From contig AP025283.1 of assembly GCA_024347235.1 (NCBI GenBank), positions 434,001 through 498,000 on the forward strand: 64,000 bases of DNA. The letters are read 5' to 3'. This document shows positions 10,670-21,176 of the stretch, piece after piece (the first letter of the stretch is position 1; every line of letters starts with the position of its first letter). The position numbers and the translations under genes are program-made. The stretch comes from Aliamphritea spongicola (lineage in GTDB: Bacteria > Pseudomonadota > Gammaproteobacteria > Pseudomonadales > Balneatricaceae). The notes beneath the pieces are model-generated. The model worked only from the letters and a program-made list of their open reading frames with translations, was not told where the DNA came from and ran no database searches.

Positions 10670-13643
10670 ATGGCTTCTATCCAGCAGCTCAAAAGCGCAC
10701 GCGATACGGCGATCTCACTGACTCAGAATGGTCTGCCGCCAGCGACTAAAAACCAATTCTTCGGCGTTGGCCCGATCACTGACATGACACTCAACGAAGT
10801 TGACGCCCGTCTGCTGCGTTTTGAGTTTGATGCCTGGCTGGAAGCGAATTATCCGAAACTGGATGACAAAGGTAACCGTATCGGCAGTTTCACCACTGCA
10901 GAAATCGGCCGTGGTATGCACCGCGGTTATCCGGCGGATAAAGTACTGAACGACATGATGCGTGAGATCCACCGTTACTTCGGCTTCCCTAAGTCGAATA
11001 AGATGGCGGTTGGTCTGGGTGGTGGTCACAGCGGTTTCACCGCTGCAGCTATCCACATGGTAACGGCCAATGATCCTGATCAGGTGGTATTCGTTGATAC
11101 GCCAAAGCCTGAGTCTGACGCAGCTAAAGCCGGCGGTTTCTTCCGTCAGTCCTGGGGTACTCAGCTGACCGAATTACACCGTTTTGCAACGAATGGCGAT
11201 GAAAACCGACTGATCTTCGCTGAAGGTGAAGGCAGCATCCCAAGTGCTGAATTCCTGAAGGAACGTGGTGTTAAGCTGTTCTTCGGTGTAGGCCATGAGA
11301 CCACTGGTGCAACGACTTATACGGAAGAAGAAATCCGTAACCTGCTGGCCTGGATCGATATGAACCCGGCTGAACACCACGCGATTATCGATGCAACTTC
11401 TCTGCTGGGCGCTATGCCATGGGCGGATGAAGTGGTTGAGCAGATGATGGTTAAGTGCAACATGTTCATGCCGTTCCAGAAGGCCATTGGCGGTGTGTCC
11501 GGTTACTACGTTATTTCCTGACACCGGCTGCGATTAACCTGATTGATGAAAATCAGAAAGATCCTTCCTGGGCGATTCCGCGTCAGCTGAAAATTGCTGT
11601 ACCACGTGATGCCAAAATGCCACTGACCAGTGAAAAACCACTGAGCTGGGCCCGATCTACGACGCTGAAAATGACGTCATGAAAGGCGGCATCATCAACA
11701 CGTTCAGCACTCTGGCGTTTGCAGAAACTACTTTTGCGATTCTGCGTAACGAGAAAAACATCGGTGATGTGAAAACTCTGAACCAGCGTTCCCGTGCGAA
11801 CCGTGACATTGTGAACAACTGGATTGCTGCCAGTGACTTGTTCCAGCTGGGTGTTGAAAATGAAACTGCCCGTGGTGCAGCAGTAACCCTGCTGAAGGTT
11901 ACGGATTCTGACATCGAAGATCCGGCGGTACACGAGCGTATTATTGTGAAGTCCAAGCAAATGCTGGGCTATGAAGGTATTACCCACAGCGACGGCAGCC
12001 ACGAGAAAGGTCTGGACGTTGCCCGTTACGTAAATGCTTTCCCGGGTTCTCCTGGCGACTACCGCGCCTGGATCGGCGGCATCCGTCCTCAGGAAGACAT
12101 TTCTGCACTGCTGGAAAACATCCAGTTCTGCTACCTGCGCGCGAAAATTGCGGTTATTGAAGAACTGTTGGAAGCGGCCGGTGAAAGCTATGACAGCGCT
12201 GTGGTTGCAGCTGCAGACAGCAACACCCGCGTAGATGATGCCAACCGTGCTTACAAAGTGCTGGTAGCTGACCTGATCGGCATGGTATTCGATGCTGACG
12301 GTAATGCGGACTACAGCGAAGTTAAAGCATACATCGAGTCTAAAGGCGGTGAATTCCACCTGGGACCTGTTGGCGATGAAGCGGCACTGGCGAAAGGCAA
12401 ACTGCACTTCTTCTATCAGCCTGAACTGAGCCGTGAAGATGAACTTCTGGCACAGACCAGCGAAGGTCAGTATGACGCGGTGATTGCTGCAGCAACCTTC
12501 CTGCCGGCAGCTTCTAAGTTTGAGCTGGGCGGCGTCCGTATCGGTGCCGGTACCGGCAACATGGGCTCTGCAAGCTGGGGTGGCGGTAACGGTGACGGCG
12601 GTGTTGCACCGTTGATGAACACACCAAGCTTTAACTCCCGGGCGACTGCACAGACAGCGATGAAAGCGCTGCTGAAAGTCCTGCCGGATCTGCAGGTTGA
12701 GAAAATGCACGAGCTGGTTGTAGCCGGTGAGTTTGATACCGGTAAGAACCTGGCGGAATACCCGACTACCAAGCTGGAAGGCAAGCGCCTGGCGGTGATC
12801 GGCTACGGTAACATTGGCCGTGAAGTAGCGAAACTGGGTGCTGCATTCGGTATGCAGGTGACTGTATATGCCCGTGAAGCGCACCGTCAGTGGATTGAGT
12901 CTGAAGGTTTCACCTACGCAGCTACAATTGTAGAAGCGGCTAAAGACGCAGATGTAATCAGCCCGCACACCGGTCTGGGTGCACTGAATGCGGATACTGG
13001 CGTGTTCAGCAATGCTGGCATTATCAATGCAGAAGTATTCTCTGCCATGAAGCAGGGTGCTGTACTGGTTAACTATGACCGCGGTGAAGTGGTTGATATC
13101 GATGCGCTGGATGCTGCCCTGAGCTCTGGTCAGATCAGCTATGCAGCGATTGATGCGGACCTGTTTAAAGATCCTGCGAGCGGTGAGCTGTCTGGCCCGA
13201 TGGTGCCGTACCGCAATATTCACCACAAGCATGAAGGCAAAATGGAGCTGCTGCCACATGCTGCTGCTGATACTGAACACATGTCCCGTGTGGAAGGTGC
13301 CAAGCAGGCTGTGGATCAGATCTACGGTGTAATTCAGTTTGCGAAAGTGACTAACCTGAAAGGTGATCTGCCGGAAGGTTACAGCAATGCCGGTGCGAAG
13401 ACCGTTAACGGTGTGGGTAAAGTATCTGCCAGCAGTGTAGCTAACCTGGATGATGCTCAGGTGCAGCAGCTGAGCGATGCCGCTCACATGATGGCTGCTT
13501 ACTGGGGCGCAATTAATGCGACTCAGGATGCTGACCGCCGTGCGGCACTGATTGCTGAATACAGTGAGCAGATGGTACTGCAGTCCAACATCTATGGTTC
13601 GGTTTTGCAGCAAAACGGCCTGCAGGGACCGTTCAGTAAGTAA
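10670..13643 (+). CDS. Fusion of SerC-like aminotransferase and SerA-like 2-hydroxyacid dehydrogenase (two frameshifts)
   Basis: One polypeptide of about 990 residues after repair. Residues 1 to about 400 are a class V, phosphoserine-aminotransferase-like domain: VGLGGGHSGFTAAAIHMV, VFVDTPKPESDAAKAGGFF and the presumed PLP lysine in PFQKAIGGVSGYY. Residues from about 520 are a D-2-hydroxyacid dehydrogenase: LMNTPSFNSRATAQTAMKAL, Rossmann VIGYGNIGREVAKLGAAFG, catalytic Arg in NYDRGEVVD, an acidic residue in DADLFKDP where SerA has Glu, and catalytic His in LPHAAADTEH. Breaks lie at CC 11517-11518 and GGG 11648-11650; after both repairs the frame runs straight through, so the fusion is genuine. 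There is no ACT domain. The substrate may be 3-phosphohydroxypyruvate or hydroxypyruvate. A glycerate kinase gene follows. Confidence 0.88.
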
Positions 13644-13754
13644 CGGCAGTTACGCTGGCTGCCTTTACCGGCAGCCGGTTGCTATGTTTTCCGGCTGACC
13701 GGTGACAGATATAGCAGCTGCTGACAGGCGGATTTTTCAAAGCCTGTTACTCTC

Positions 13755-13800
13755 AAGCCGTTTCAGGACTGACACCTGAAACGGCTTATTTGTTTTATTT
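13755..13800 (+). terminator. Strong terminator after the SerC-SerA-like gene
   Basis: A 13-base perfect stem, AAGCCGTTTCAGG (13755-13767) with CCTGAAACGGCTT (13775-13787), seven-base loop, then ATTTGTTTTATTT. It separates the fusion gene from the glycerate kinase, which therefore probably has its own promoter or depends on read-through. Confidence 0.85.
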
Positions 13801-13825
13801 GATATTTATCGCCAGGAGACAGGAC

Positions 13826-14955
13826 GTGGCTAACACTATCAGACAGGACTTGCAGACGATGTTCACTGCGGGCGTGGATGCAGTGTCCGGATTTTCTGCT
13901 ACCCGTAATGCGGTAGCGCAAATGGCTGACTTTCAGCCGGATCAGATTGTGGCCGTTGGTAAGGCCGCCAGTGGTATGTGTGCCGGTGCACTGGATGCGC
14001 TGGCAAAGCCTTGTCCGGCATTACTGGTAACCAAATATCAGCATACCGATCAGGTGATGCATGATCATTCTCAGGTAACGGTAATGGAAGCAGCGCATCC
14101 GGTACCGGATGAACAGTCTCTGGCTGCCGGTCAGGCAGCGCTGGATACGGTTGCGGGGATGCCGTCCGGCAGTCGTCTGTTATTACTGGTTTCCGGCGGT
14201 ACTTCAGCGCTGGCGGAATCTCTGCCGGCGGATATGAGCCTGCAACAGTGGCAGGCGCTGACCAGTGAAATGCTGGCAGCAGGTTATAACATTGGCCAGA
14301 TTAATACCCGGCGTAAAGAAACTTCGCTGATCAAAGACGGTAAGTTACTGGCTGCCTTTAACGGTGCAGAAGTACGGGTGTTGGCAATATCTGATGTGGA
14401 AGGTGACGATATTTCTGTGATCGGTTCCGGCACAGGGGATACTCACCGGGCAACTGCAACGGCCAGTGTGTCACTGATCGGCACTAATCAGGTCGCCCGT
14501 GATGCTGTTGAAGCAAAAGCCATATCCATGGGCTTCACCGTGAAAATGAACCGCGAATGTATGTATCAGGATGTGAATCAGCTGGCGGCGAATCTGGCAG
14601 ATGAACTGCTGGATGCATCACCGGGTGTGTATATCTTTGGCGGTGAACCTACGGTTGAATTACCGGAAAATCCGGGCAGCGGTGGGCGCAACCAGGCGCT
14701 GGCGCTGGGGCTGGCCAAGTGTATCCGGGGCGTCATGATATTCATGTGCTGGTTGCCGGAACCGATGGCAGCGATGGCCCGACCGATGCTGCCGGTGGCA
14801 TTGTTGACGGTAAAACGGTGACAGATGTAGCGGTGGCGCGGGATGCGCTTCAGCGGGCCGATGCCGGCACTTATCTGCGTGACTGCGGTGATATTTTTAT
14901 TACCGGCCCGACCAATACCAATGTGATGGATCTGGCTATCGCGGTGGTCAGCTGA
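13826..14955 (+). CDS. gckA: Glycerate 2-kinase, MOFRL family (frameshifted)
   Basis: Phosphorylates D-glycerate to 2-phosphoglycerate. It has the DUF4147 N-terminal domain (VAVGKAASGMCAGALDAL, LLLVSGGTSALAE, INTRRKETSLIKDGKLL) and the MOFRL C-terminal domain (FGGEPTVELPENPGSGGRNQ and VAGTDGSDGPTDAAGG). The frame breaks in the G run 14727-14730, where one more G joins AKCIRG to RHDIHVLVAG. Start at GTG 13826 (VANTIRQDL) with AGGAG seven bases upstream. Repaired length of about 376 residues is slightly short for the family. With the upstream fusion it could form a serine, hydroxypyruvate, glycerate, 2-phosphoglycerate route. Also called TtuD. Confidence 0.9.
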
Positions 14956-14956
14956 A

Positions 14957-16424
14957 TCAACTGGCCTTTTTCATCGCTTTATCGGCAAACTGATCGGCGA
15001 TCTCGATAAACTGTTGTTCGGCAGCCAGGAAGGCGTCTATGACGTCCGGATCAAAATGGCTGCCGTTGCCTTCCAGAATAATCTGTTTCGCTTTTTCGTG
15101 ACTGAAAGCGGGTTTATAGACCCGTTCAGAAATCAGAGCATCATACACATCTGCCAGTGCCATCAGGCGGCCGGAAACCGGAATGTCGGTACCGCGTAAG
15201 CCGTTAGGGTAGCCGCTACCGTCCCATTTCTCGTGATGGGTCAGACTGATCTCCCGGGCATACTTCAGGAAGCAGTTAGTACCCAGTTTATTTTCGGCCA
15301 CCGCCAGTGCATCAGCACCGATCTGCGGATGCTGTTTCATGATGGCAAATTCTTCATCGGTCAGCTTACCCGGCTTCAGCAGAATCCGGTCAGGAATGCC
15401 GACCTTACCCACATCGTGCAGCGGTGCGGACTTATAATAAAGCTCGATCGTATAGTCATCTAACAGATCTGTGTAACGGCTGTTGTCCCGTAAGGCTTCC
15501 GCCAGTACCCGGACATAATTCTGGGTGCGCAGAATGTGGCCGCCGGTTTCGTTGTCGCGGGTTTCCGCCAGGCTGGCCAGGCCGAGAATACTGGCATCCC
15601 GGGTAATATTTAACTCCTGTGTCCGGCTTTCCAGCGCGCTGATCATGTTGTTGGTGCGCATTGCCATCAGGCCAAACTCATCGTTGCTGGTAACCGGCAC
15701 TTCCACATCCAGCTCGCCTTTGGAAACCCGTTCAAGGACGTGGTTTTCAGTGCTGATAAAGAACTTAAGGTTGCGGGCATAGCCATTAATAATAGTGAGG
15801 ATATACGCCATGATGATGGCAACGATGAAGGAAATTTCTGTCAGAATGTAACGCTGGGACGTTTGCAGCGGGATTGCATCGCCGGTGTGAATAAGCCATT
15901 CCAGATCCTTATTGATCACCAGAAAGACCACGCCTACGACTGAAAATGCACACACTGTCGCAAACCAGGAGAATTTCTGGGTAAGTGGATAAGGTGTTTC
16001 ATCCGGTTCAATATGCTCACCGGTCTGTTGCAACCGGGCAGCAATCCGGTGCTCCCTGGCCAGCGCCAGGTCACAGGCAATCATAAAGCCCAGAATGCCC
16101 ATACCGATGAGGATTTTACCGCCACTTTCCAGGGGAAGTTATAACGCACCAGATTATAGGTACCCAGTGCCAGCGCACCGGCCAGAAAAAGCCCCGTATC
16201 AAGTTTGAACTGGTAGCTGACCTGTCGTTTCAGGGGCTGCCTGTTTACTGTTTTTCCAGCAGCAGGCGAGTGCCCCATTGCAGGCTGAAAACGATTAGGA
16301 TAGGCAGTAACAGTTGCAGTGGTGAGAGCGAATCGAGGAACGGACATACCTGAATACCGTAGAAAGAAAATAATAGCAGGGCGATCAGGTAGTGGACGTT
16401 GGTACGTCGGGAAATAGATGTCAT
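14957..16424 (-). CDS. Membrane HD-GYP c-di-GMP phosphodiesterase (two frameshifts)
   Basis: About 489 residues. The N-terminal half has roughly six membrane helices (LIALLLFSFYGIQ, FLAGALALGTYNLV, FATVCAFSVVGVVFLVI, FIVAIIMAYILTIING), then a HAMP-like linker (LERVSKGELDVEVPVTSNDE). The HD-GYP domain follows, with HDVGKVGIPD and HHEKWDGSGYPNGLRG, both catalytic signatures intact. Breaks lie at the G run 16132-16135 and the T run 16251-16255, each lacking one base. Start is provisional at ATG 16424 (MTSISRRTNVHYL), without a clear ribosome-binding site. It is convergent with gckA and ends two bases from it. Confidence 0.88.
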
Positions 16425-16772
16425 ATATAAATGCCGGCTTACAAATCTCTTAGAGTGATCGCCGTTGCTGTTCAGGTTGGAATAATGCCTGTGGGAGCAC
16501 TCTGTATTAGGTGGCTGATATTGCGTCCTGCATATGCTCAACTGAGGTCACAGAGTAGTCGAAGTGGCTTCAGGGTTTCAACCGATCTGAGCAGCTTAGC
16601 TGTCAAACTGAGGAATCCTGCCCGGTGTAGTCTGAACAAGATGAAGAAATAGTGCATGAATTGAGTAATATTAAGCATTTAAAGTCTTATGAGGGGAATC
16701 CCCGGTTATACTGGTTCTGACAGAGCAGGATTGTAAGCAGAAATATATGAATAAATTAAGGATGTCGGCGGT
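16425..16772. promoter_or_regulatory. Divergent intergenic region between HD-GYP and EAL-HDOD genes
   Basis: About 350 bases without a gene I can support. It presumably holds both promoters. AAGGA near 16758 is the likely ribosome-binding site for the plus-strand gene. No strong repeat or hairpin is visible. Confidence 0.4.
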
Positions 16773-18009
16773 ATGATGATGAACGCACAGAATGAGACCG
16801 GCCAAAGTTCTCAGGTGCTGATGGCACGACAGCCGGTTTTTAACAAAAACCAGGATGTTGAAGCCTATGGTTTGCTGTACCGGACAGAAGACGGCATGTT
16901 GCCGGCTGAGTTTACCGATGAAAAAGCGACTTCCTCGGTGATTCTGAACAGCTATGCTGTTGTCACGACTGAAGACGGTGAAAATCGTCGGTTACCTTTC
17001 TATATCAAGTTAACGGAAGCCATGCTGCTGTCCGGCGCAATTCCTGCCTTGCCAAAGGAACATTTTGTCTTTGAGCTGCTGCGCGAAGATGGTGCCTCAA
17101 AGAGCTGATTAAAAAGCCAAAGAGCTGAAGCAGCAAGGCTACCGTCTGGCGCTGACCCATTACAACGGTGATAAAGAGCAAACCGCGCTGTTGGATGCGG
17201 TGACCGTTGTTAAGATTGATATTCAGAAACACAGTACAGAACAGTTGAAGAAGCTGATTCAGTTTGTGCGTCCTTATCACGTGGATTTACTGGCAGATAA
17301 GGTTGAAAATCAGGATGATTTTCGCCGTTGTCTTGAACTGGGATTTAAACTGTTTCAGGGCTTTTTCCTGTGTAAGCCGGTTGATATAAAAGGTAAGGCG
17401 CTGGGCAGCTCGAGAGCGATAGTAATGCAATTGCTGGCGGAGCTGGATAATCCGAATGCCAGTGCAGATTCGGTTGAGCAGATCGTCATTAACGATCCGA
17501 ACATGACCTATAAAATTCTTCGACTGGTGAATTCTGCTGCGTTCTCAACGCCCAAGGAAATTGAGTCGCTGTCCCATGCGATTGCCCTGATCGGCATGAA
17601 TCAGGTGAAGAAATGGGCAACCTTATTCCTGCTCAGTGGCCAGTCCGGTAAACCGGCTGAACTCACCCGGATGATGCTGATCCGTGGGCGGATGTGTGAG
17701 TTGCTGGCGGAAATGCTGAATTACGAAGCACCGATCAATTTCTTTATGGTGGGCTTACTTTCCCAGCTGGATGCCATGATGGATATGGATTTGGGCTATC
17801 TGATGGATCAGGTACCGCTGCGGGATGATATTAAGCGGGCCATTCTGACCCGTGAGAACCAGATGGGGGCAGTGCTTGAAGAAGTGGCTTCCTATGAGCG
17901 GGGAGAATGGGACAGCATTAAAGGGTTGCTGGATAAGCGTTTTTACGAAGTGGCCTACCGCCACAGCCTGGACTGGGCCGAGCAGGTACTGGCCTCGTTA
18001 TCCGAATAA
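16773..18009 (+). CDS. Degenerate EAL plus HDOD signalling protein (two frameshifts)
   Basis: About 412 residues. The N-terminal half is YuxH/CdgJ-type EAL: MARQPVFNKNQDVEAYGLLYR, where the usual EL/EVL glutamate is replaced (YGLL), so phosphodiesterase activity is unlikely. VVKIDIQKH and LLADKVENQDDFRRCLELG follow, with the final GFKLFQGFFLCKP. The C-terminal half is an HDOD domain (ELDNPNASADSVEQIVINDP and KILRLVNSAAFS). Breaks lie near 17099-17101 and in the A run 17111-17115; one A each restores ASKELIKKAKELKQQGYRLA. Start ATG 16773 (MMMNAQNE); the next two ATGs are also possible. Divergent from an HD-GYP gene. Confidence 0.87.
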
Positions 18010-18025
18010 GTTTTGCGTGTGCAAT

Positions 18026-18053
18026 AAAAAGGCAGCCATGTGGCTGCCTTTTT
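18026..18053. terminator. Bidirectional terminator between EAL-HDOD gene and ilvD
   Basis: AAAAAGGCAGCC (18026-18037), loop ATGT, GGCTGCCTTTTT (18042-18053). It is placed between convergent genes. Confidence 0.9.
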
Positions 18054-18065
18054 CGTTATGGCTGA

Positions 18066-19898
18066 TCAGTCCAGCTGAGACAGATCGCGTACTGCGCCTT
18101 TATCTGCAGAGGTGGCCAGCTTAGCGTAGGCTTTCAGCGCGGCAGATACCTTACGTGGACGTTCTTCAGCAGGCTTCCAGCCCAGCTTGTCCTGTTCGGC
18201 ACGGCGGGCAGCCAGCTCTTCATCGGACAGCAGAACATCAATGGTGCGGTTTGGAATGTCGATACGGATACGGTCACCGTTACGTACCAGACCGATTGCA
18301 CCACCGGCAGCCGCTTCAGGAGACGCGTGACCGATAGACAGACCGGAAGTACCGCCGGAGAAACGGCCGTCAGTCAGCAGTGCACAGGCTTTACCCAGGC
18401 CTTTAGACTTGATGTAAGACGTTGGATACAGCATTTCCTGCATACCCGGGCCGCCTTTCGGGCCTTCGTAACGGACGATAACCACATCGCCAGCTTTCAC
18501 TTTGTCATCCAGAATGTGGGCAACGGCCTGATCCTGAGACTCAGTAATGTGTGCAGGACCTTCGAATACCAGAATGGACTCATCCACACCGGCGGACTTA
18601 ACAACACAGCCGTCTTCAGCAATGTTGCCGTGTAATACCGCCAGGCCGCCTTCCAGAGAGAAAGCATGATCGATAGAACGGATACAGCCGTTTTCACGGT
18701 CACCGTCCAGAGTTGGCCAGCGGGTGGACTGGCTGAATGCCTGCTGAGTCGGGATACCTGCAGGGCCTGCCTTATAGAATTCCACCACTTCAGGAGACGG
18801 GTTACGCATGATATCCCACTCGTCCAGCGCGTCACCCATGGTTTCAGAGTGAACGGTCGGAGTGTCTGTATGCAGTTTCCCGGCACGGTCCAGCTCACCC
18901 AGAATCGCCATGATGCCACCGGCACGGTGCACGTCTTCAATGTGATATTTCTGGGTGTTTGGTGCCACTTTACACAGCTGAGGAACGACCCGGGACAGAC
19001 GGTCGATATCTTTCATTGTGAAATCGATTTCAGCTTCCTGAGCGATCGCCAGCAGGTGCAGAATGGTGTTGGTGGAACCGCCCATGGCGATATCCAGAGT
19101 GATGCAGTTTTCGAAGGCTTTGAAACCAACGGAACGTGGCAGAACCCGTTCGTTATCGTCTTCGTAGTAGCTGCGGGCCATCTCAACAATGCGCTGGCCG
19201 GCACGCAGGAACAGCTGTTCACGGTCGGCGTGAGTAGCGACTACAGTACCGTTGCCCGGCAGTGCCAGACCCAGTGCTTCCGCCAGACAGTTCATGGAGT
19301 TTGCAGTGAACATACCGGAGCAGGAACCGCAGGTCGGGCAGGCAGAACGTTCTACTTCGTCAACCATTTCATCGGACGCGTTCGGGTCTACAGCCAGTAC
19401 CATGGCGTCAACCAGATCCAGTTTGTGCTCTGCCAGACGGGTTTTACCTGCTTCCATCGGGCCACCGGTTACAAAGATAACCGGAATGTTCAGACGCATG
19501 GATGCCATCAGCATGCCCGGTGTGATCTTGTCACAGTTGGAAATACATACCAGCGCATCAGCGCAGTGGGCATTAACCATGTATTCAACGGAGTCAGCGA
19601 TGATGTCACGGGACGGCAGAGAGTACAGCATACCGTCATGGCCCATAGCGATACCGTCATCTACCGCAATGGTGTTGAATTCTTTGGCGACGCCGCCCGC
19701 TTTTTCAATCTCACGGGCAACCAGCTGACCCATATCTTTCAGGTGGACGTGGCCGGGAACAAACTGGGTAAAAGAGTTGGCAACTGCGATGATTGGTTTC
19801 TGGAAATCATCATCTTTCATGCCGGTCGCACGCCACAGGGCGCGGGCACCTGCCATGTTACGGCCGGCGGTCGATGTTTTGGAACGGTATTGTGGCAT
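18066..19898 (-). CDS. ilvD: Dihydroxy-acid dehydratase IlvD
   Basis: Fe-S dehydratase of isoleucine and valine synthesis. It has 610 residues and an intact frame. Cluster ligands appear in [16 protein letters not shown] and [19 protein letters not shown]. The N-terminus [19 protein letters not shown] and C-terminal [18 protein letters not shown] match the family closely. Length is equal to the enterobacterial protein (616). Start ATG 19898. Transcribed alone, divergent from a small membrane protein. Confidence 0.98.
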   Translation of the reverse strand: MPQYRSKTSTAGRNMAGARALWRATGMKDDDFQKPIIAVANSFTQFVPGHVHLKDMGQLVAREIEKAGGVAKEFNTIAVDDGIAMGHDGMLYSLPSRDIIADSVEYMVNAHCADALVCISNCDKITPGMLMASMRLNIPVIFVTGGPMEAGKTRLAEHKLDLVDAMVLAVDPNASDEMVDEVERSACPTCGSCSGMFTANSMNCLAEALGLALPGNGTVVATHADREQLFLRAGQRIVEMARSYYEDDNERVLPRSVGFKAFENCITLDIAMGGSTNTILHLLAIAQEAEIDFTMKDIDRLSRVVPQLCKVAPNTQKYHIEDVHRAGGIMAILGELDRAGKLHTDTPTVHSETMGDALDEWDIMRNPSPEVVEFYKAGPAGIPTQQAFSQSTRWPTLDGDRENGCIRSIDHAFSLEGGLAVLHGNIAEDGCVVKSAGVDESILVFEGPAHITESQDQAVAHILDDKVKAGDVVIVRYEGPKGGPGMQEMLYPTSYIKSKGLGKACALLTDGRFSGGTSGLSIGHASPEAAAGGAIGLVRNGDRIRIDIPNRTIDVLLSDEELAARRAEQDKLGWKPAEERPRKVSAALKAYAKLATSADKGAVRDLSQLD

Positions 19899-20098
19899 GC
19901 ACAGATCCTCGAATCAGTGGTAGCGAGCCTCTGGCCAGAACAGTATGACTACGTCAGAGGCACGGCACAGGCTCTTATTGTTTTGCAGGAGTATACCAGA
20001 AAGTCGCATACAGATAGCTGAAAAAAATGCCGGTTTGGCCGTTATAATCAGAGGTCTTTTAGTTGTATAGCAAACGCAGTCACCGTGGGGTTAGAGGT

Positions 20099-20329
20099 AT
20101 GAGCGAAACACAGAAACTGACAGCAGACCGCTGGCTGCAGCGCCTTATGAAAACCGGTATTCCTGTAGCACTTATCAGTGTGCTGTCTCTCTGGCTGGCA
20201 TGGTGGTTACAAAGCCTTGCTCTGGGTAGTGTATTTCTGGTCACAATGGTGATTGCCTTAGGGCTGGGGTTTGCGTATAACATTCGTCTTGTCATTCTAT
20301 CTTTACGTGCCAGAAAAAGGCCAATATGA
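20099..20329 (+). CDS. Small two-helix membrane protein of unknown function
   Basis: About 76 residues, starting MSETQKLTADRWLQRLM. Two hydrophobic segments (VALISVLSLWLAWWLQ and VFLVTMVIALGLGFAYNI) are followed by a basic tail (RLVILSLRARKRPI). GGGG at 20087-20090 could be the ribosome-binding site. A longer upstream start is possible but lacks one. I do not recognise the family. Divergent from ilvD. Confidence 0.55.
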   Translation: MSETQKLTADRWLQRLMKTGIPVALISVLSLWLAWWLQSLALGSVFLVTMVIALGLGFAYNIRLVILSLRARKRPI

Positions 20330-20793
20330 ATGATAATTAATTCAGACATTTGTTTGAATTCCTCCGGTGCTTAAGCACTCTGAGATTCTTTGCAGTCTGT
20401 GTTTGAAGGGGCAATCTCTGCCCGGTTCAGAATGTGCTATATGTGTTGTAGCGCAGAAAAAGTACTTTCTGATCAGCAATACCTGCCAGTATCAGGCAAT
20501 GCTTCCTGCCGTCCGGGACAAGCGGACGCAGGCACAATTCAGACCAGATTAAGTGGTACAGCAAGATAATTACTGACATGCGCAGAGTGTGGATATCGTC
20601 ATGTTATTGATTGGCGGCTGAATTACCCATTTTGGGTTTTAACAGGCTGCATCACAGGTATAATGCGTGGGCATTTTTACACGGCAAACAGTCATTGCTG
20701 ACCAATAAGGAAGTATGTGTCTCATATGGAACCTGATACCGAGCCAACAATAACGGGCCTGTCCCGATAAGAATCGAATTAAGGTGAAACAGT
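20330..20793. promoter_or_regulatory. Intergenic region upstream of the PepSY-phoPQ-like genes
   Basis: About 460 bases with no supported gene. A consensus -10 box TATAAT lies at 20659-20664. The preceding GGTTTTAA at about 20635-20642 sits at -35 distance and resembles one half of a PhoP box (GTTTA), but the second half is missing. This is the likely promoter of the downstream genes. Confidence 0.4.
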
Positions 20794-21087
20794 ATGTACC
20801 AAGCTCTGCAGAATACTTTCCAATCCCTGATGCTGGTCATCTGTCTGGGGATACTGGCAGGTCAGGCGAGTGCAGAGTTATTTGTACCCTCTACCGCAGT
20901 GGTTGTTCTGGCCGCTGACACCAGCTTGCAGGCTGCTGCCAAGCAAGTGAATACCAAGTATGGCGGTGAAGTGGTGAAGGCTGAAACCGTCAGTAAAGAA
21001 GGTCGGCAGGTACATCAGATTCGTTTACTGATTGATGGTCGGGTTAAAAATGTTGATATTGACGCAAGTTCAGGGAAAGAACTGTAA
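20794..21087 (+). CDS. Secreted PepSY-domain protein
   Basis: A 97-residue protein. An apparent signal peptide (LMLVICLGILAGQASAE, cleavage near ASA-E) is followed by one PepSY module: SLQAAAKQVNTKYGGEVVKA, then HQIRLLIDGRVKNVDIDASSG. Such small periplasmic PepSY proteins are often encoded next to PhoPQ-type systems and may modulate the sensor. It lies 89 bases before the response regulator on the same strand. Function beyond that is inference. Confidence 0.8.
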   Translation: MYQALQNTFQSLMLVICLGILAGQASAELFVPSTAVVVLAADTSLQAAAKQVNTKYGGEVVKAETVSKEGRQVHQIRLLIDGRVKNVDIDASSGKEL

Positions 21088-21176
21088 CTTGCATCTGTCT
21101 GCGCAATCTGGTCTCTTCTCTGTTATATATTCTTCTGTTTAGCCCGCTAACGGGTATTTATTTTAAGGAGTGATGG

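Noticed and set aside
11583..13613. A 676-codon open frame on the minus strand opposite the SerC-SerA-like gene
   Set aside because: It is antisense to a gene with clear family motifs, is Ile/Arg/His-rich with no recognisable domain, and its openness follows from the codon use of the real gene.
18666..20021. A 451-codon plus-strand open frame opposite ilvD
   Set aside because: Antisense shadow of an intact, well-conserved gene; no motif and no plausible ribosome-binding site.
20367..20552. A possible 61-residue cysteine-containing protein
   Set aside because: No ribosome-binding site, no recognisable motif, and unusual composition for this genome.
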